A stretch of 10,629 bases of DNA from Kiritimatiellales bacterium (lineage in GTDB: Bacteria > Verrucomicrobiota > Kiritimatiellia > Kiritimatiellales > Pontiellaceae): assembly GCA_030625905.1 (NCBI GenBank), contig DAOUQA010000070.1, forward strand, positions 1 to 10,629, written 5' to 3'. Below the pieces are notes generated by a model. The model saw only the letters and a list, made by a program, of their open reading frames with translations, ran no database searches and was not told where the DNA came from. This document shows positions 1 through 6,921 of this stretch, piece by piece; position 1 is the stretch's first letter, and every line of letters begins with the position of its first letter. The position numbers and the translations under genes were made by a program.

Positions 1-2818
1 GCACATTTTTTGGCAGGGTGCGCAGCAATCGGTTTACCTTTTCCTCGAGCCAGCCCGGCACGAGCCAGTCAGGTGCCCAATCCGGTAAAAAGGCCAGTTT
101 GTCGGTCGGACAGACGAGGGCGATGCCATCGAGTTCCTCGCCGGGATCAAAGCTATAAACCAACTGAAAGGCTTCCTCATGGAAGGTGAGTTCGTCGGGG
201 TAATCCTCGGGTGTAATCGGCGTCGATTGTGGATACATCGCATCTGTCATCCGCATGGCGATACGGGCGTGTTTTTTGTGAATCCATTTTTCCAGCGTCT
301 TGACGGAATAGACCTCCGGCGGGAGGAGTTGATCGAAGTGATCGAAGAGGGCATCGTGGTCAAGTAGGGCACCCGGTCGGCGGATTTTTTCCTCTAGCGT
401 GGCAATATCGTCGAGCATTCGGTGGTGCAGCTTCAGCCACCCACCGTGCGTGGTGAGGTGGCCGGGCGCCAGCCCTTCTCGGATAAATATTTTCCGAGCC
501 TCCTCCGGATTGATCGGACCATAGTGGACGGGCCGCCCATCGAGTAGTGTAAGGCCGCCGGAGACGATCGACTCCTTGGCGTAGACGAATCCCTGATCGG
601 AATTCCACTCCGGCTTTTTATAGACGGATTTGCAGAGGTGCGGCGCAACGTCCTCCAGCCATTCCGGCTTGATTTCCGCGACGGTGCGGGCATAGAGCTT
701 GGTGGTTTCCACCAGCGCGAAAACCATCACCCATTCCGGAGGTTTCTTGAAGAGGCCGGAGCCAGGGAAGATAAAAAACTTACGATTGCGTGCGGCGGTA
801 AACTCGCGGTCTTCACCCTTCAACCCAATGTTGGCTGGCAGTCCGGCAAGCAAGCTGCGGTGAACCAGGTCATAATGAAAGTCTTCCAGTGTCGCAGAGT
901 TTTTCACACCCGCTCGCTGCTCTCGCTCAAGCCGCAAAGTCACGGAGGAATCTTTGTGTCTCCGTGCCTTCGTGTGAGACTTCTCCCATCCAAGATCCCG
1001 AACAGTCTGCTTCAGGTCGATCCAGAGATTGCGCCATTCCATGACGCGGCGATAGTTGATGAAGTTTTTCTTGCAGAGCTTGCGCAGTTTGCCATGCGAT
1101 CCGCCTGCACCGCGTTCGGCCTCGATAAAGTTCCAGAGGTTGAGGAGGGTAATGAAGTCGGATTTTGGATCGGTCCATTGTTTGTGCGCGAAGTCGGCGG
1201 CTTCGGCCTTTTCCGTAGGCCGTTCACGGACATCCTGAATGGAAAGGAACGAAACCAGCACGAGGATTTCCGGCAATGCGCCTTCATCATGTGCCTGCAC
1301 GATCATGCGCGCAAGATGTGGGTCGGTTGAGAACTTTGAAATGTCGCGTCCCATTGGAGTCAGGTTGCGGTCTACATCGATGGCTCCGATATCTTGTAGC
1401 GCCTTGTATCCTTCGCGTACCAGCGCGGGCTGGGGCGGGTCGATCAACGGGAATCGCTCAATGGGCGGTAGGCCGAGGAGATCCATTTGCAGGATAACAC
1501 CTGCGAGTGAGGTGCGCCTGATTTCGGGGTCGGTATATTGCGTGCTGTCGTCGAAGGTAGCCTTGTCGTAGAGATAGATGCAGATACCGTCGGTCACACG
1601 ACCGCAGCGGCCCCGCCGCTGTCGTGCGCTCGCCTGTGATACCTGCTCGACCTGTAACCTCTGCACCTGCGTGCGCGGATTGTAACGGCTCAGCCGCACT
1701 AGCCCAGAATCAATCACATAATGGATGCCCGGAATGGTGATGGAGGTTTCCGCGACGTTGGTTGCTAGGATGATTCGGCGCCGTCCGCCGGTCTTAAAAA
1801 CGCGCTGTTGCTCGCCCATGCTCAAGCGCCCAAAGAGAGGCAGCACTTCGGTGTTTTTCCAGTGTTGTCCTTCCAGTTTTTTGGTGGCATCTCGGATTTC
1901 GCGCTCGCCCGGAAGGAAGATCAACACATCGCCCTGATCGTCCACCTCTGAGATCCACCGCATGGCGCGCAGGATATGGTTCGACAGCTCCTCGTCATTG
2001 CCCGGTGGCAGGAAAAAGTCTTCCACCGGATAGGTGCGGCCTTCCACTTCGATGACCGGCGCGTTGTCGAAGAATTCCGAAAATCTTTTGGCATCGAGCG
2101 TGGCTGAGCTAATGACAATCTTTAGGTCGGGGCGCACCTTGATGAGGTTCTTGAGGTAGCCGAGGATAAAATCAATGTTCAGGCTGCGCTCGTGGGCCTC
2201 GTCGATGATCAGACAATCGTATTGCTGCAGATGGCGGTCGCGTTGGGTTTCCGCCAGCAGAATGCCGTCGGTCATGAACTTGATGATGGTTTCGTCGCAC
2301 GTTTGATCGTCGAATCGTACTTGGCAACCGACCCCTTTTCCATAGGCGGTCTGCATCTCTTCCGCCACACGGCGCGCCATGCCTGTGGCCGCCAGTCTGC
2401 GCGGCTGGGTGACGCCGATGCGCCCGGTCGTTCCTGCTCCTGCCTCCAGTACGATTTTTGGCAACTGCGTGGTCTTTCCCGATCCCGTCGTGCCGCAGAC
2501 AATGACGATCTGGTTTTTCTCGATCAGCTTTTGAATATCCGTGCGCTTTCCGGTGATGGGAAGAATCTCGGGAAAGTCGAGTTTTAGGATAACCGCCGCC
2601 CGCTTATGTGCACGTTCCAACGATTGCGCGTGCACATCCTGCAGTTTCGCGATGAGTTTGTCGGTAGGTTTACGGTCATGGATACACTGCCGAACGCGCC
2701 GCATTAGTGCATTCAAATGCGTGCGGTCACGCAGTAAAAGCGAGTCCAGCGACTGCTTCACTGTCTGTACTATTTCCTTGGTTTCCGACTGATCCATAAG
2801 AGTCGAAAATAAGGACAT
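1..2818 (-). CDS. hrpA: ATP-dependent DEAH-box RNA helicase HrpA (partial, C-terminus off the left edge)
   Basis: An uninterrupted minus-strand frame of 939 codons reaches the window edge with no stop. In order it shows Walker A GTTGSGKT (about residues 109-116), TQPRRLAA (Ia), DEAH (206-209), SAT (238-240), NVAETSIT (V) and QASARQRRGRCGR (VI, 395-407). This is the full SF2 DEAH/RHA set. The helicase-associated region and a HrpA-type C-terminal part (FPGSGLFKKPPEWV, about 685-698) follow. E. coli HrpA has about 1300 residues, so roughly the last quarter is missing. Known family role: RNA helicase acting on mRNA and stalled or collided ribosomes. The start at 2818 is chosen as the longest frame; ATG at 2797 is an alternative, and neither has a clear Shine-Dalgarno. 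Residues about 612-639 are low-complexity, basic and encoded by a dispersed repeat (about 928-978) where relatives have a shorter linker. The gene is divergent from the ABC-F gene. Confidence 0.96.
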   Translation of the reverse strand, partial: MSLFSTLMDQSETKEIVQTVKQSLDSLLLRDRTHLNALMRRVRQCIHDRKPTDKLIAKLQDVHAQSLERAHKRAAVILKLDFPEILPITGKRTDIQKLIEKNQIVIVCGTTGSGKTTQLPKIVLEAGAGTTGRIGVTQPRRLAATGMARRVAEEMQTAYGKGVGCQVRFDDQTCDETIIKFMTDGILLAETQRDRHLQQYDCLIIDEAHERSLNIDFILGYLKNLIKVRPDLKIVISSATLDAKRFSEFFDNAPVIEVEGRTYPVEDFFLPPGNDEELSNHILRAMRWISEVDDQGDVLIFLPGEREIRDATKKLEGQHWKNTEVLPLFGRLSMGEQQRVFKTGGRRRIILATNVAETSITIPGIHYVIDSGLVRLSRYNPRTQVQRLQVEQVSQASARQRRGRCGRVTDGICIYLYDKATFDDSTQYTDPEIRRTSLAGVILQMDLLGLPPIERFPLIDPPQPALVREGYKALQDIGAIDVDRNLTPMGRDISKFSTDPHLARMIVQAHDEGALPEILVLVSFLSIQDVRERPTEKAEAADFAHKQWTDPKSDFITLLNLWNFIEAERGAGGSHGKLRKLCKKNFINYRRVMEWRNLWIDLKQTVRDLGWEKSHTKARRHKDSSVTLRLEREQRAGVKNSATLEDFHYDLVHRSLLAGLPANIGLKGEDREFTAARNRKFFIFPGSGLFKKPPEWVMVFALVETTKLYARTVAEIKPEWLEDVAPHLCKSVYKKPEWNSDQGFVYAKESIVSGGLTLLDGRPVHYGPINPEEARKIFIREGLAPGHLTTHGGWLKLHHRMLDDIATLEEKIRRPGALLDHDALFDHFDQLLPPEVYSVKTLEKWIHKKHARIAMRMTDAMYPQSTPITPEDYPDELTFHEEAFQLVYSFDPGEELDGIALVCPTDKLAFLPDWAPDWLVPGWLEEKVNRLLRTLPKNV
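928..978. repeat. Dispersed word repeat inserted in frame in the helicase gene
   Basis: On the minus strand this reads as a run of CACGAAGG-, CACGGAGA- and CACAAAG-like words. It contains the inverted pair CACGGAG (941-947) and CTCCGTG (960-966). The word TGTGTCTCCGTGCCT (955-969) is identical at 7295-7309 in the PLP-enzyme gene. AAGCCGCAAAG (929-939) recurs inverted at 4849-4859. The element encodes a basic, low-complexity stretch (SHTKARRHKDS and following residues) between the helicase-associated region and the C-terminal domain. Confidence 0.75.
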
Positions 2819-3178
2819 AGCTGGGAGGACGGTGCAAGGAAGAATAACGACGAAGCGGCCTACCTTGCGCACGGCTAGGCTAATACTATTCCCATAGCTG
2901 GATTGTGGAGGAGCATCGGTAGGTGCGGGTTACCCTCTTGCACGGGTCGACGAGACCGTCGGCTCTCCACTTGGTTGCAATTAGCAGTAGGTTCTCGGGG
3001 CATAACTTGCTATAGCACTGCCTGCTTTTTTAGGAATTATGAATTCCAATTAATAGAAAATTGCAATGATTCTTGGGGTTAAATTCTCTGGCCCAATTAA
3101 TGTGAGCCTATTGCACGAATAACTTTTAACCCATTAACCACCTCGTAAAACCGGGCGGTTTTTAAGGGGTATATTAAT
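2819..3178. other. Divergent intergenic region between helicase and ABC-F genes
   Basis: About 360 bp without a credible gene. The left part (to about 3000) is mixed composition and holds nothing I can name. The right part (about 3020-3180) is AT-rich and must hold the ABC-F promoter, but I see no convincing -35/-10 pair. It contains the palindrome GGAATT-ATG-AATTCC (3033-3047), a direct repeat CCAATTAAT (3046-3054 and 3093-3101) and a small hairpin just before the ABC-F start. No tRNA or known riboswitch core was recognised. Confidence 0.5.
3147..3163 (+). promoter_or_regulatory. Small hairpin with T-run just upstream of the ABC-F start (possible attenuator)
   Basis: AAAACC (3147-3152) pairs with GGTTTT (3157-3162) around a GGGC loop, followed by one more T. 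The shape is that of a very small intrinsic terminator sitting just before the AAGGGG ribosome binding site at 3164-3169. The stem is short and mostly A-T, so it may do nothing. Regulation of an ABC-F gene by leader attenuation is known for some antibiotic-resistance ABC-F genes; applying that here is speculation. Confidence 0.3.
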
Positions 3179-4777
3179 ATGATTACTACATCAAAAATTA
3201 CGATGCGCTTTGGTAAAACGGCTCTTTTTGAGGACGTTTCGGTCAAGTTTGTTCCGGGCAATCGCTACGGGTTGATTGGAGCCAATGGCTCCGGTAAATC
3301 CACGTTCATGAAAATTCTGACCGGTCAGTTGGATCAGACCGAAGGTCAGGTTACGGTCGGTCACGATTGCACGCTTGGATACCTCCGTCAGGATCACTCG
3401 ACCTTTGATAAACAATCGATCATTGACACCGTTTACACGGGCAATCCCAAGCTATGGAAGCTGCACTCCGAACGCGAATATCTCTACTCTAAAGACGAGC
3501 TGACCGATGAAGAGAATGATCGCTGTGGTCATATCGAGGAAGAGTTTGGCGATGCGGGCGGCTACACCATGGAAGCCGAAGCGGCGATGCTTCTGATTGG
3601 GCTGGGCTTTACCGAGGATCTGTTTGAGCAAAAGATGACCGTGCTGCAAGGGGGGTTCAAATTGCGCGTCCTGTTGGCACAGGTTCTTTTTGGCCAGCCT
3701 GATATTCTACTGCTCGACGAGCCGACCAACCACCTGGATATGGAGTCGATCGAGTGGTTGGTTGATCTGCTCAAGCGCTACACCGGAACGGTCATCACAA
3801 TTTCGCACGACCGTTTCTTCCTTAACCAGGTGTGCACGTACATTGCCGATTTAGACTTCCATGAAATTCGTATGTTCCCAGGGAATTATGACGACTTTAC
3901 CATTGCAAGTCTCGAAGCGCGTGAGCTGCAGGAAAAGGCGAACAAGAAGGTCGAGAAACAGGCGCACGAGCTGAAGGCATTTATTTCACGATTCAGCTCC
4001 AATGCTTCAAAAGCTAAGCAGGCCACATCGCGTAAAAAGACGCTCGATAAACTGGATATTAAAAAATTCAAGGCCAGTAGCCGGGTCTCTCCCTTCATCC
4101 GCTTTAACCCCAAGACCCGTCTGGGCGATAAGGTGATCGATGCCAAAGTGATCTCCAAGTCGTATGACAATGAACTGTTCAGTAACTTTTCCTGCACGAT
4201 CGGGCCGGAAGAGCGTGTGGCCATTATTGGTAAAAACGGTATTGGGAAAAGTACGTTGCTGAACATCCTTTGCGATCAGATGAAGAGCGACGCCGGGCAG
4301 GTTAAGTTGGGCGAAACGGTGCAGGTTGGAATGTTCCCGCAGGATTCCGCGGATCTGCTGGATCCTAAGGTTAGCGCTCTCGAGTGGCTCGGTCGTTTTG
4401 CTGCAAGTGGAACCTCCGAAGTCGAGTTGCGCTCTTTTATGGGGCGGATGCTTTTTCGCGGTGAAGATGTCATGAAAAAGGTGGGCGTCCTTAGTGGCGG
4501 TGAAAAGGCCCGTTTGATTATTTCAAAAATGACGATGGAGGGGGGCAATGTATTGGCATTGGATGAGCCGACCAACCATCTGGATCTGGAATCCATCGAA
4601 GCGCTCAACTTTGCCCTTTCGCTATTCAAAAATACCATGATCTTTGTTTCGCACGACCACCGCTTCATCGCCACGCTGGCCACCCGCATTTTCGAAGTCA
4701 CAGAAGATGGCATTGTCGATTATCCCGGCACACTGGACGACTACGAAGCGCTGAAAAAGAGCCAGAAGGGCAAGTAA
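3179..4777 (+). CDS. ybiT: ABC-F family ATPase, YbiT type
   Basis: A 532-residue soluble protein with two ABC nucleotide-binding domains and no membrane segment, which is the ABC-F layout. NBD1 has Walker A GANGSGKST (34-42), an altered signature LQGGFKLR (156-163) and LLLDEPTNHLD (177-187). NBD2 has GKNGIGKST (351-359), a canonical signature LSGGEKAR (438-445) and LDEPTNHLD (461-469). Between them (about 241-310) lies the charged P-site tRNA interaction linker, containing SRFSSNASKAKQATSRKK. Length and line-by-line similarity recall E. coli YbiT (530 residues), for example GNRYGLIGANGSGKSTFMKIL and FIRF after the linker. ABC-F proteins bind the ribosomal E site and relieve stalling; YbiT itself is a translation factor and not usually a drug-resistance determinant. 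Catalytic glutamates E181 and E463 are present. AAGGGG at 3164-3169 lies 9 nt before the ATG. Confidence 0.96.
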   Translation: MITTSKITMRFGKTALFEDVSVKFVPGNRYGLIGANGSGKSTFMKILTGQLDQTEGQVTVGHDCTLGYLRQDHSTFDKQSIIDTVYTGNPKLWKLHSEREYLYSKDELTDEENDRCGHIEEEFGDAGGYTMEAEAAMLLIGLGFTEDLFEQKMTVLQGGFKLRVLLAQVLFGQPDILLLDEPTNHLDMESIEWLVDLLKRYTGTVITISHDRFFLNQVCTYIADLDFHEIRMFPGNYDDFTIASLEARELQEKANKKVEKQAHELKAFISRFSSNASKAKQATSRKKTLDKLDIKKFKASSRVSPFIRFNPKTRLGDKVIDAKVISKSYDNELFSNFSCTIGPEERVAIIGKNGIGKSTLLNILCDQMKSDAGQVKLGETVQVGMFPQDSADLLDPKVSALEWLGRFAASGTSEVELRSFMGRMLFRGEDVMKKVGVLSGGEKARLIISKMTMEGGNVLALDEPTNHLDLESIEALNFALSLFKNTMIFVSHDHRFIATLATRIFEVTEDGIVDYPGTLDDYEALKKSQKGK

Positions 4778-4787
4778 TACAAAACCT

Positions 4788-4866
4788 TCAACGCAAAGAC
4801 GCCGAGATCGCCGAGACTCGCTAAGTTAGCTCTGCGAAGCTTTGTGTTCTTTGCGGCTTTGCGTTA
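4788..4866. repeat. Palindromic word-repeat element downstream of the ABC-F gene
   Basis: The ends are a 9-bp perfect inverted repeat, AACGCAAAG (4790-4798) and CTTTGCGTT (4857-4865). Inside, GCCGAGA is repeated at 4801-4807 and 4810-4816 with a 9-nt period. The right half contains CTTTGTGTTCTTTGCGGC-like words. It occupies most of the 113-bp gap to the next gene. It shares an 11-nt word, in inverted orientation, with the repeat inside the helicase gene (929-939). A long imperfect hairpin is possible, but it has no T-tract, so I do not call it a terminator. Confidence 0.75.
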
Positions 4867-4890
4867 AAAACAATCCAGAAAGGAAAAAAG

Positions 4891-5181
4891 ATGATTAAGC
4901 ATATCGTGATGTGGAAGTTTAAGGATGAAGCAACCGAAGTGGACAAGCTGGAGATGAAGCGCCAGTTGGAGTCGCTGAAGGGCGTGGTGCCGAGCTTGGT
5001 GAATATCGAGATCGGACTGGACGTTTCCTGCAAGGAGGCATCGATGGACATGGTGCTCTACTCCGAGTTCCAAACTACGGAAGACCTCACGGCCTACGCC
5101 GGACACCCGGAGCATTTAAAAGTCGTCGAATTCGTCAAGCCGCTCGTCTGCGAACGCGCGGTCGTCGATTACGAAGTTTAA
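4891..5181 (+). CDS. Dabb-family (stress-responsive alpha/beta barrel) small protein
   Basis: A 96-residue protein, which is the usual length for a single Dabb domain (dimeric ferredoxin-like alpha/beta barrel). The N-terminus MIKHIVMWKFKDEA has the typical first strand with H4, W8 and F10. The second half has the hallmark DLTAYAGHPEHLKVVEFVKP (66-85), including the HPEH motif. Known relatives include plant stress proteins and small bacterial proteins of mostly unknown role; a few Dabb-fold proteins are cyclases or decarboxylases, so no specific reaction is assigned. AAAGGA (4879-4884) lies 6 nt before the ATG and fixes the start. It sits on the same strand as the ABC-F gene (113-bp gap) and the downstream kinase (65-bp gap), with repeat elements in both gaps, so co-transcription is possible but unproven. 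Confidence 0.88.
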   Translation: MIKHIVMWKFKDEATEVDKLEMKRQLESLKGVVPSLVNIEIGLDVSCKEASMDMVLYSEFQTTEDLTAYAGHPEHLKVVEFVKPLVCERAVVDYEV

Positions 5182-5185
5182 TTTA

Positions 5186-5237
5186 GACGGGATTAACAGG
5201 ATCGACAGGATATCCTGAAAATCCTGTTCATCCTGTC
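5186..5237. repeat. Palindromic CAGGAT/ATCCTG repeat element
   Basis: Copies of the word ACAGGAT (5196-5202 and 5205-5211) run into their own inverse: ATCCTG at 5212-5217, ATCCTGTT at 5221-5228 and ATCCTGTC at 5230-5237. The core CAGGATATCCTG (5206-5217) is a perfect 12-bp palindrome. The element fills most of the 65-bp gap between the Dabb gene and the kinase gene, leaving the kinase with almost no leader of its own. Similar CAGGAT word repeats are common in environmental bacterial genomes; that statement is from memory. Confidence 0.8.
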
Positions 5238-5246
5238 AGAAATATT

Positions 5247-5750
5247 ATGTCGCACAGTAAGTCAAATATAGTGTTGATCGGGATGCCGGCGAGCGGGAAG
5301 AGCACGGTGGGCGTGCAACTGGCGAAGTGGCTTTCGATGGGCTTCATCGATACCGATCTACTGGTGCAGGCGCGCGCGGAAGAAAGCATGCAGGCCTTTC
5401 AGGATGCCAATGGCATGGATACCTACCAGACCTTGGAATGCGAGACGGTAAGGTCGCTCGTCTGCGCAAACTGCGTGATTGCCACCGGCGGAAGCGCGGT
5501 CTACTGCGACGGTGCGATGCAGCACCTCAAGGCCATCGCCAAGATCATTTTCCTCGATGTGCCGGTGGAGGAAATCAAGCAACGCATCGGCGACACCTCC
5601 GAGCGTGGCGTGGTCATCAAAGCTGGCATGACACTCGACGACCTCCATGCCGAGCGCCGCCCGCTCTACCTTGAATATGCCGATGCCGTCATCGACTGTT
5701 CCGGCAAGCCGCAGGATGAACTGTTGGCCGAGATTCGCGAATTGGCGTAG
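5247..5750 (+). CDS. Shikimate-kinase-like P-loop small-molecule kinase
   Basis: A 167-residue protein of shikimate kinase size. It has Walker A GMPASGKST (12-20), the DxD motif FIDTD (33-37, D35 and D37), ATGGS (79-83) where shikimate kinases have GGG, a lid arginine in SERGVV (118-123) and the C-terminal ERRPLYLEYAD (136-146) typical of the family. In AroK the segment GExxFRxxE carries the shikimate-binding arginine. Here the corresponding GMDTYQTLE (56-64) has Tyr-Gln, so that arginine appears absent. It may be a divergent shikimate kinase or a relative using another substrate; I therefore withhold the aroK symbol. The start is taken from the family N-terminus (NIVLIGMP); the upstream sequence lies in a repeat and shows no good Shine-Dalgarno. 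The stop codon lies inside the next palindrome. Confidence 0.85.
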   Translation: MSHSKSNIVLIGMPASGKSTVGVQLAKWLSMGFIDTDLLVQARAEESMQAFQDANGMDTYQTLECETVRSLVCANCVIATGGSAVYCDGAMQHLKAIAKIIFLDVPVEEIKQRIGDTSERGVVIKAGMTLDDLHAERRPLYLEYADAVIDCSGKPQDELLAEIRELA

Positions 5751-5825
5751 ACGGAGCTTCCGGCTCCGTTTGGATGAACCCACGCGCGTCGAGTCAGCGA
5801 ACGGAGCTGGAGAAGCTCCGTCTAC
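5747..5825. repeat. Long inverted repeat between convergent genes, overlapping the kinase stop codon
   Basis: Perfect 14-bp arms GTAGACGGAGCTTC (5747-5760) and GAAGCTCCGTCTAC (5812-5825) are extended inward by an imperfect second block (CCGGCTCCGTTT at 5760-5771 against GAACGGAGCTGG at 5799-5810, 10 of 12 paired). The TAG stop of the kinase gene (5748-5750) lies within the left arm. The right arm ends 3 bp before the last codon of the converging glycosyltransferase gene. A strong hairpin forms in RNA from either strand, so it could limit read-through both ways, but there is no T-tract. Confidence 0.85.
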
Positions 5826-5828
5826 GAA

Positions 5829-6818
5829 TCAAGCCGCGAAGATGCAGGTCTTGCCTTCCGTGAATCCGCGCTCGTGCAGGATGGGTCGGATCTGGTCGCG
5901 GACACCGCGCTTTCCAACCATGGGAAGAACAAAGCAGGTTTCGGGGTCGGGGATCTCGTTGGGCAAGATGACGGGCGTACCGCAGTTGAGCTGGCGGTTT
6001 TTGATGTCGATGTATTGCGTAATGCGTATTCCGTATTGCTCCAGAATGGCGACTCTTTTTCGGGTGACCCGTCCCGCTCCCCAGACGATTAGCTCCGGGT
6101 GGTGAGGGTTATTTTTCTCCAGCCACTGGAAAAGATAGTCGGCCTTTGTTTTGTAGAAGGCATCGATGCTGTAGCGCTCGTCGGTGCGCGAGAGGCGATG
6201 AGACGGATCGTTCCACGTGAGCAGTTCCTCGTCGACCTTGCCGGCCTTGACGCCGGTGGCCATCCAGCGCAGCCATAGCTCGTAGTCCTCCGGGAAGGGG
6301 CCGTCGCGGTAGGCACCGTATTTCTCGAATAGCTCGCGGCGGAACATGACCGAAGGGTGGGCGAAGGGCGATTCAACAAAGCGGTTGAGCGCGATATCGT
6401 CCGGCTCGATCAGCTCGTTGATCCAATCGACGTGCGCAGCGTAGCCTGCCTGCTTTTCACGGTCGCCACCAAACCCGACCCGGCAGCCGACGATTCCAAG
6501 GTCTGGAAATGCATCGAGGAATGAGGCCTGTTTTTCGATGCGCTCGGGGTGGCAGAGATCGTCGGCATCCATGCGGGCGATGTAGTCGCCATTGGCAGCG
6601 GCCAGCCCGTCGTTGAGTGCGGACACGATGCCGCGGTGCGAATGGTCGAGCAGTTTGATGTTCGGTTGATTCCTCAGAAGCTCCAACGTCCCGTCGGTCG
6701 ATCCGTCGTTGACGACAATGATTTCCATCGATTGAAAGCGTTGCGCCCGCAGGCTGTCGAGTGCCTGAAGCACCGTGCCTTCGGCGTTGTAGACCGGCAT
6801 GACGACTGAAACCTTCAT
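5829..6818 (-). CDS. Family 2 glycosyltransferase with extra C-terminal Rossmann-like segment
   Basis: A 329-residue protein. The N-terminus MKVSVVMPVYNAEGT, followed by VVNDGSTDGT (35-44) and the DxD-type motif MDADD (83-87), is the GT-A fold of GT2 enzymes, which transfer a sugar from a nucleotide sugar. PFPEDYELWLRW (175-186) carries the likely catalytic-base Asp/Glu. No membrane segment is visible, so it is probably cytoplasmic or peripheral. Residues about 242-329 are not part of the minimal GT2 domain: ELIVWGAGRVTRKRVAIL followed by ITQYIDI looks like a small nucleotide-binding (GxGxx) fold. Sugar donor and acceptor cannot be told. The frame is open upstream to an ATG at 6896, but that start lies within a palindromic repeat and would add 26 non-homologous residues, so ATG 6818 is chosen; no clear Shine-Dalgarno precedes it. 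No other glycan gene is nearby. Confidence 0.92.
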   Translation of the reverse strand: MKVSVVMPVYNAEGTVLQALDSLRAQRFQSMEIIVVNDGSTDGTLELLRNQPNIKLLDHSHRGIVSALNDGLAAANGDYIARMDADDLCHPERIEKQASFLDAFPDLGIVGCRVGFGGDREKQAGYAAHVDWINELIEPDDIALNRFVESPFAHPSVMFRRELFEKYGAYRDGPFPEDYELWLRWMATGVKAGKVDEELLTWNDPSHRLSRTDERYSIDAFYKTKADYLFQWLEKNNPHHPELIVWGAGRVTRKRVAILEQYGIRITQYIDIKNRQLNCGTPVILPNEIPDPETCFVLPMVGKRGVRDQIRPILHERGFTEGKTCIFAA

Positions 6819-6850
6819 GCGGGAATTAAAGCATGAACAGATCGGGAATA

Positions 6851-6921
6851 GGCAGAATAATTTGGTGGCAGAATCATTTGGGTCACAGGAGAACATTATT
6901 CTGCCACCAAATGATTCTGCC
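6851..6921. repeat. Compound palindrome built from GGCAGAAT words
   Basis: The left arm 6851-6877 and the right arm 6895-6921 are reverse complements at 25 of 27 positions, around a 17-nt loop. Each arm holds the word GGCAGAAT twice, followed by a near-identical (A/C)ATTTGG. Because of this, two registers give perfect pairings of 15 bp each (6860-6874 with 6898-6912, and 6867-6881 with 6907-6921). It sits in the gap between the PLP-enzyme stop and the glycosyltransferase start, both on the minus strand. Confidence 0.85.

Noticed and set aside
638..1330. A 230-codon plus-strand open frame
   Set aside because: It lies antisense to the helicase, whose frame carries all DEAH-box motifs; the plus-strand translation shows no recognisable domain.
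4788..5237. CRISPR-like array from periodic short words
   Set aside because: The words are only 7-11 nt, lie back to back in inverted arrangements, and have no unique spacers of regular length.
5747..5825. Classic intrinsic terminator after the kinase gene
   Set aside because: The hairpin has a long loop and no T-tract on either strand, so it is listed as a repeat only.
6819..6896. An upstream start for the glycosyltransferase adding 26 residues
   Set aside because: The extra residues would come from the palindromic repeat at 6851-6921 and do not resemble a GT2 N-terminus or a signal peptide.
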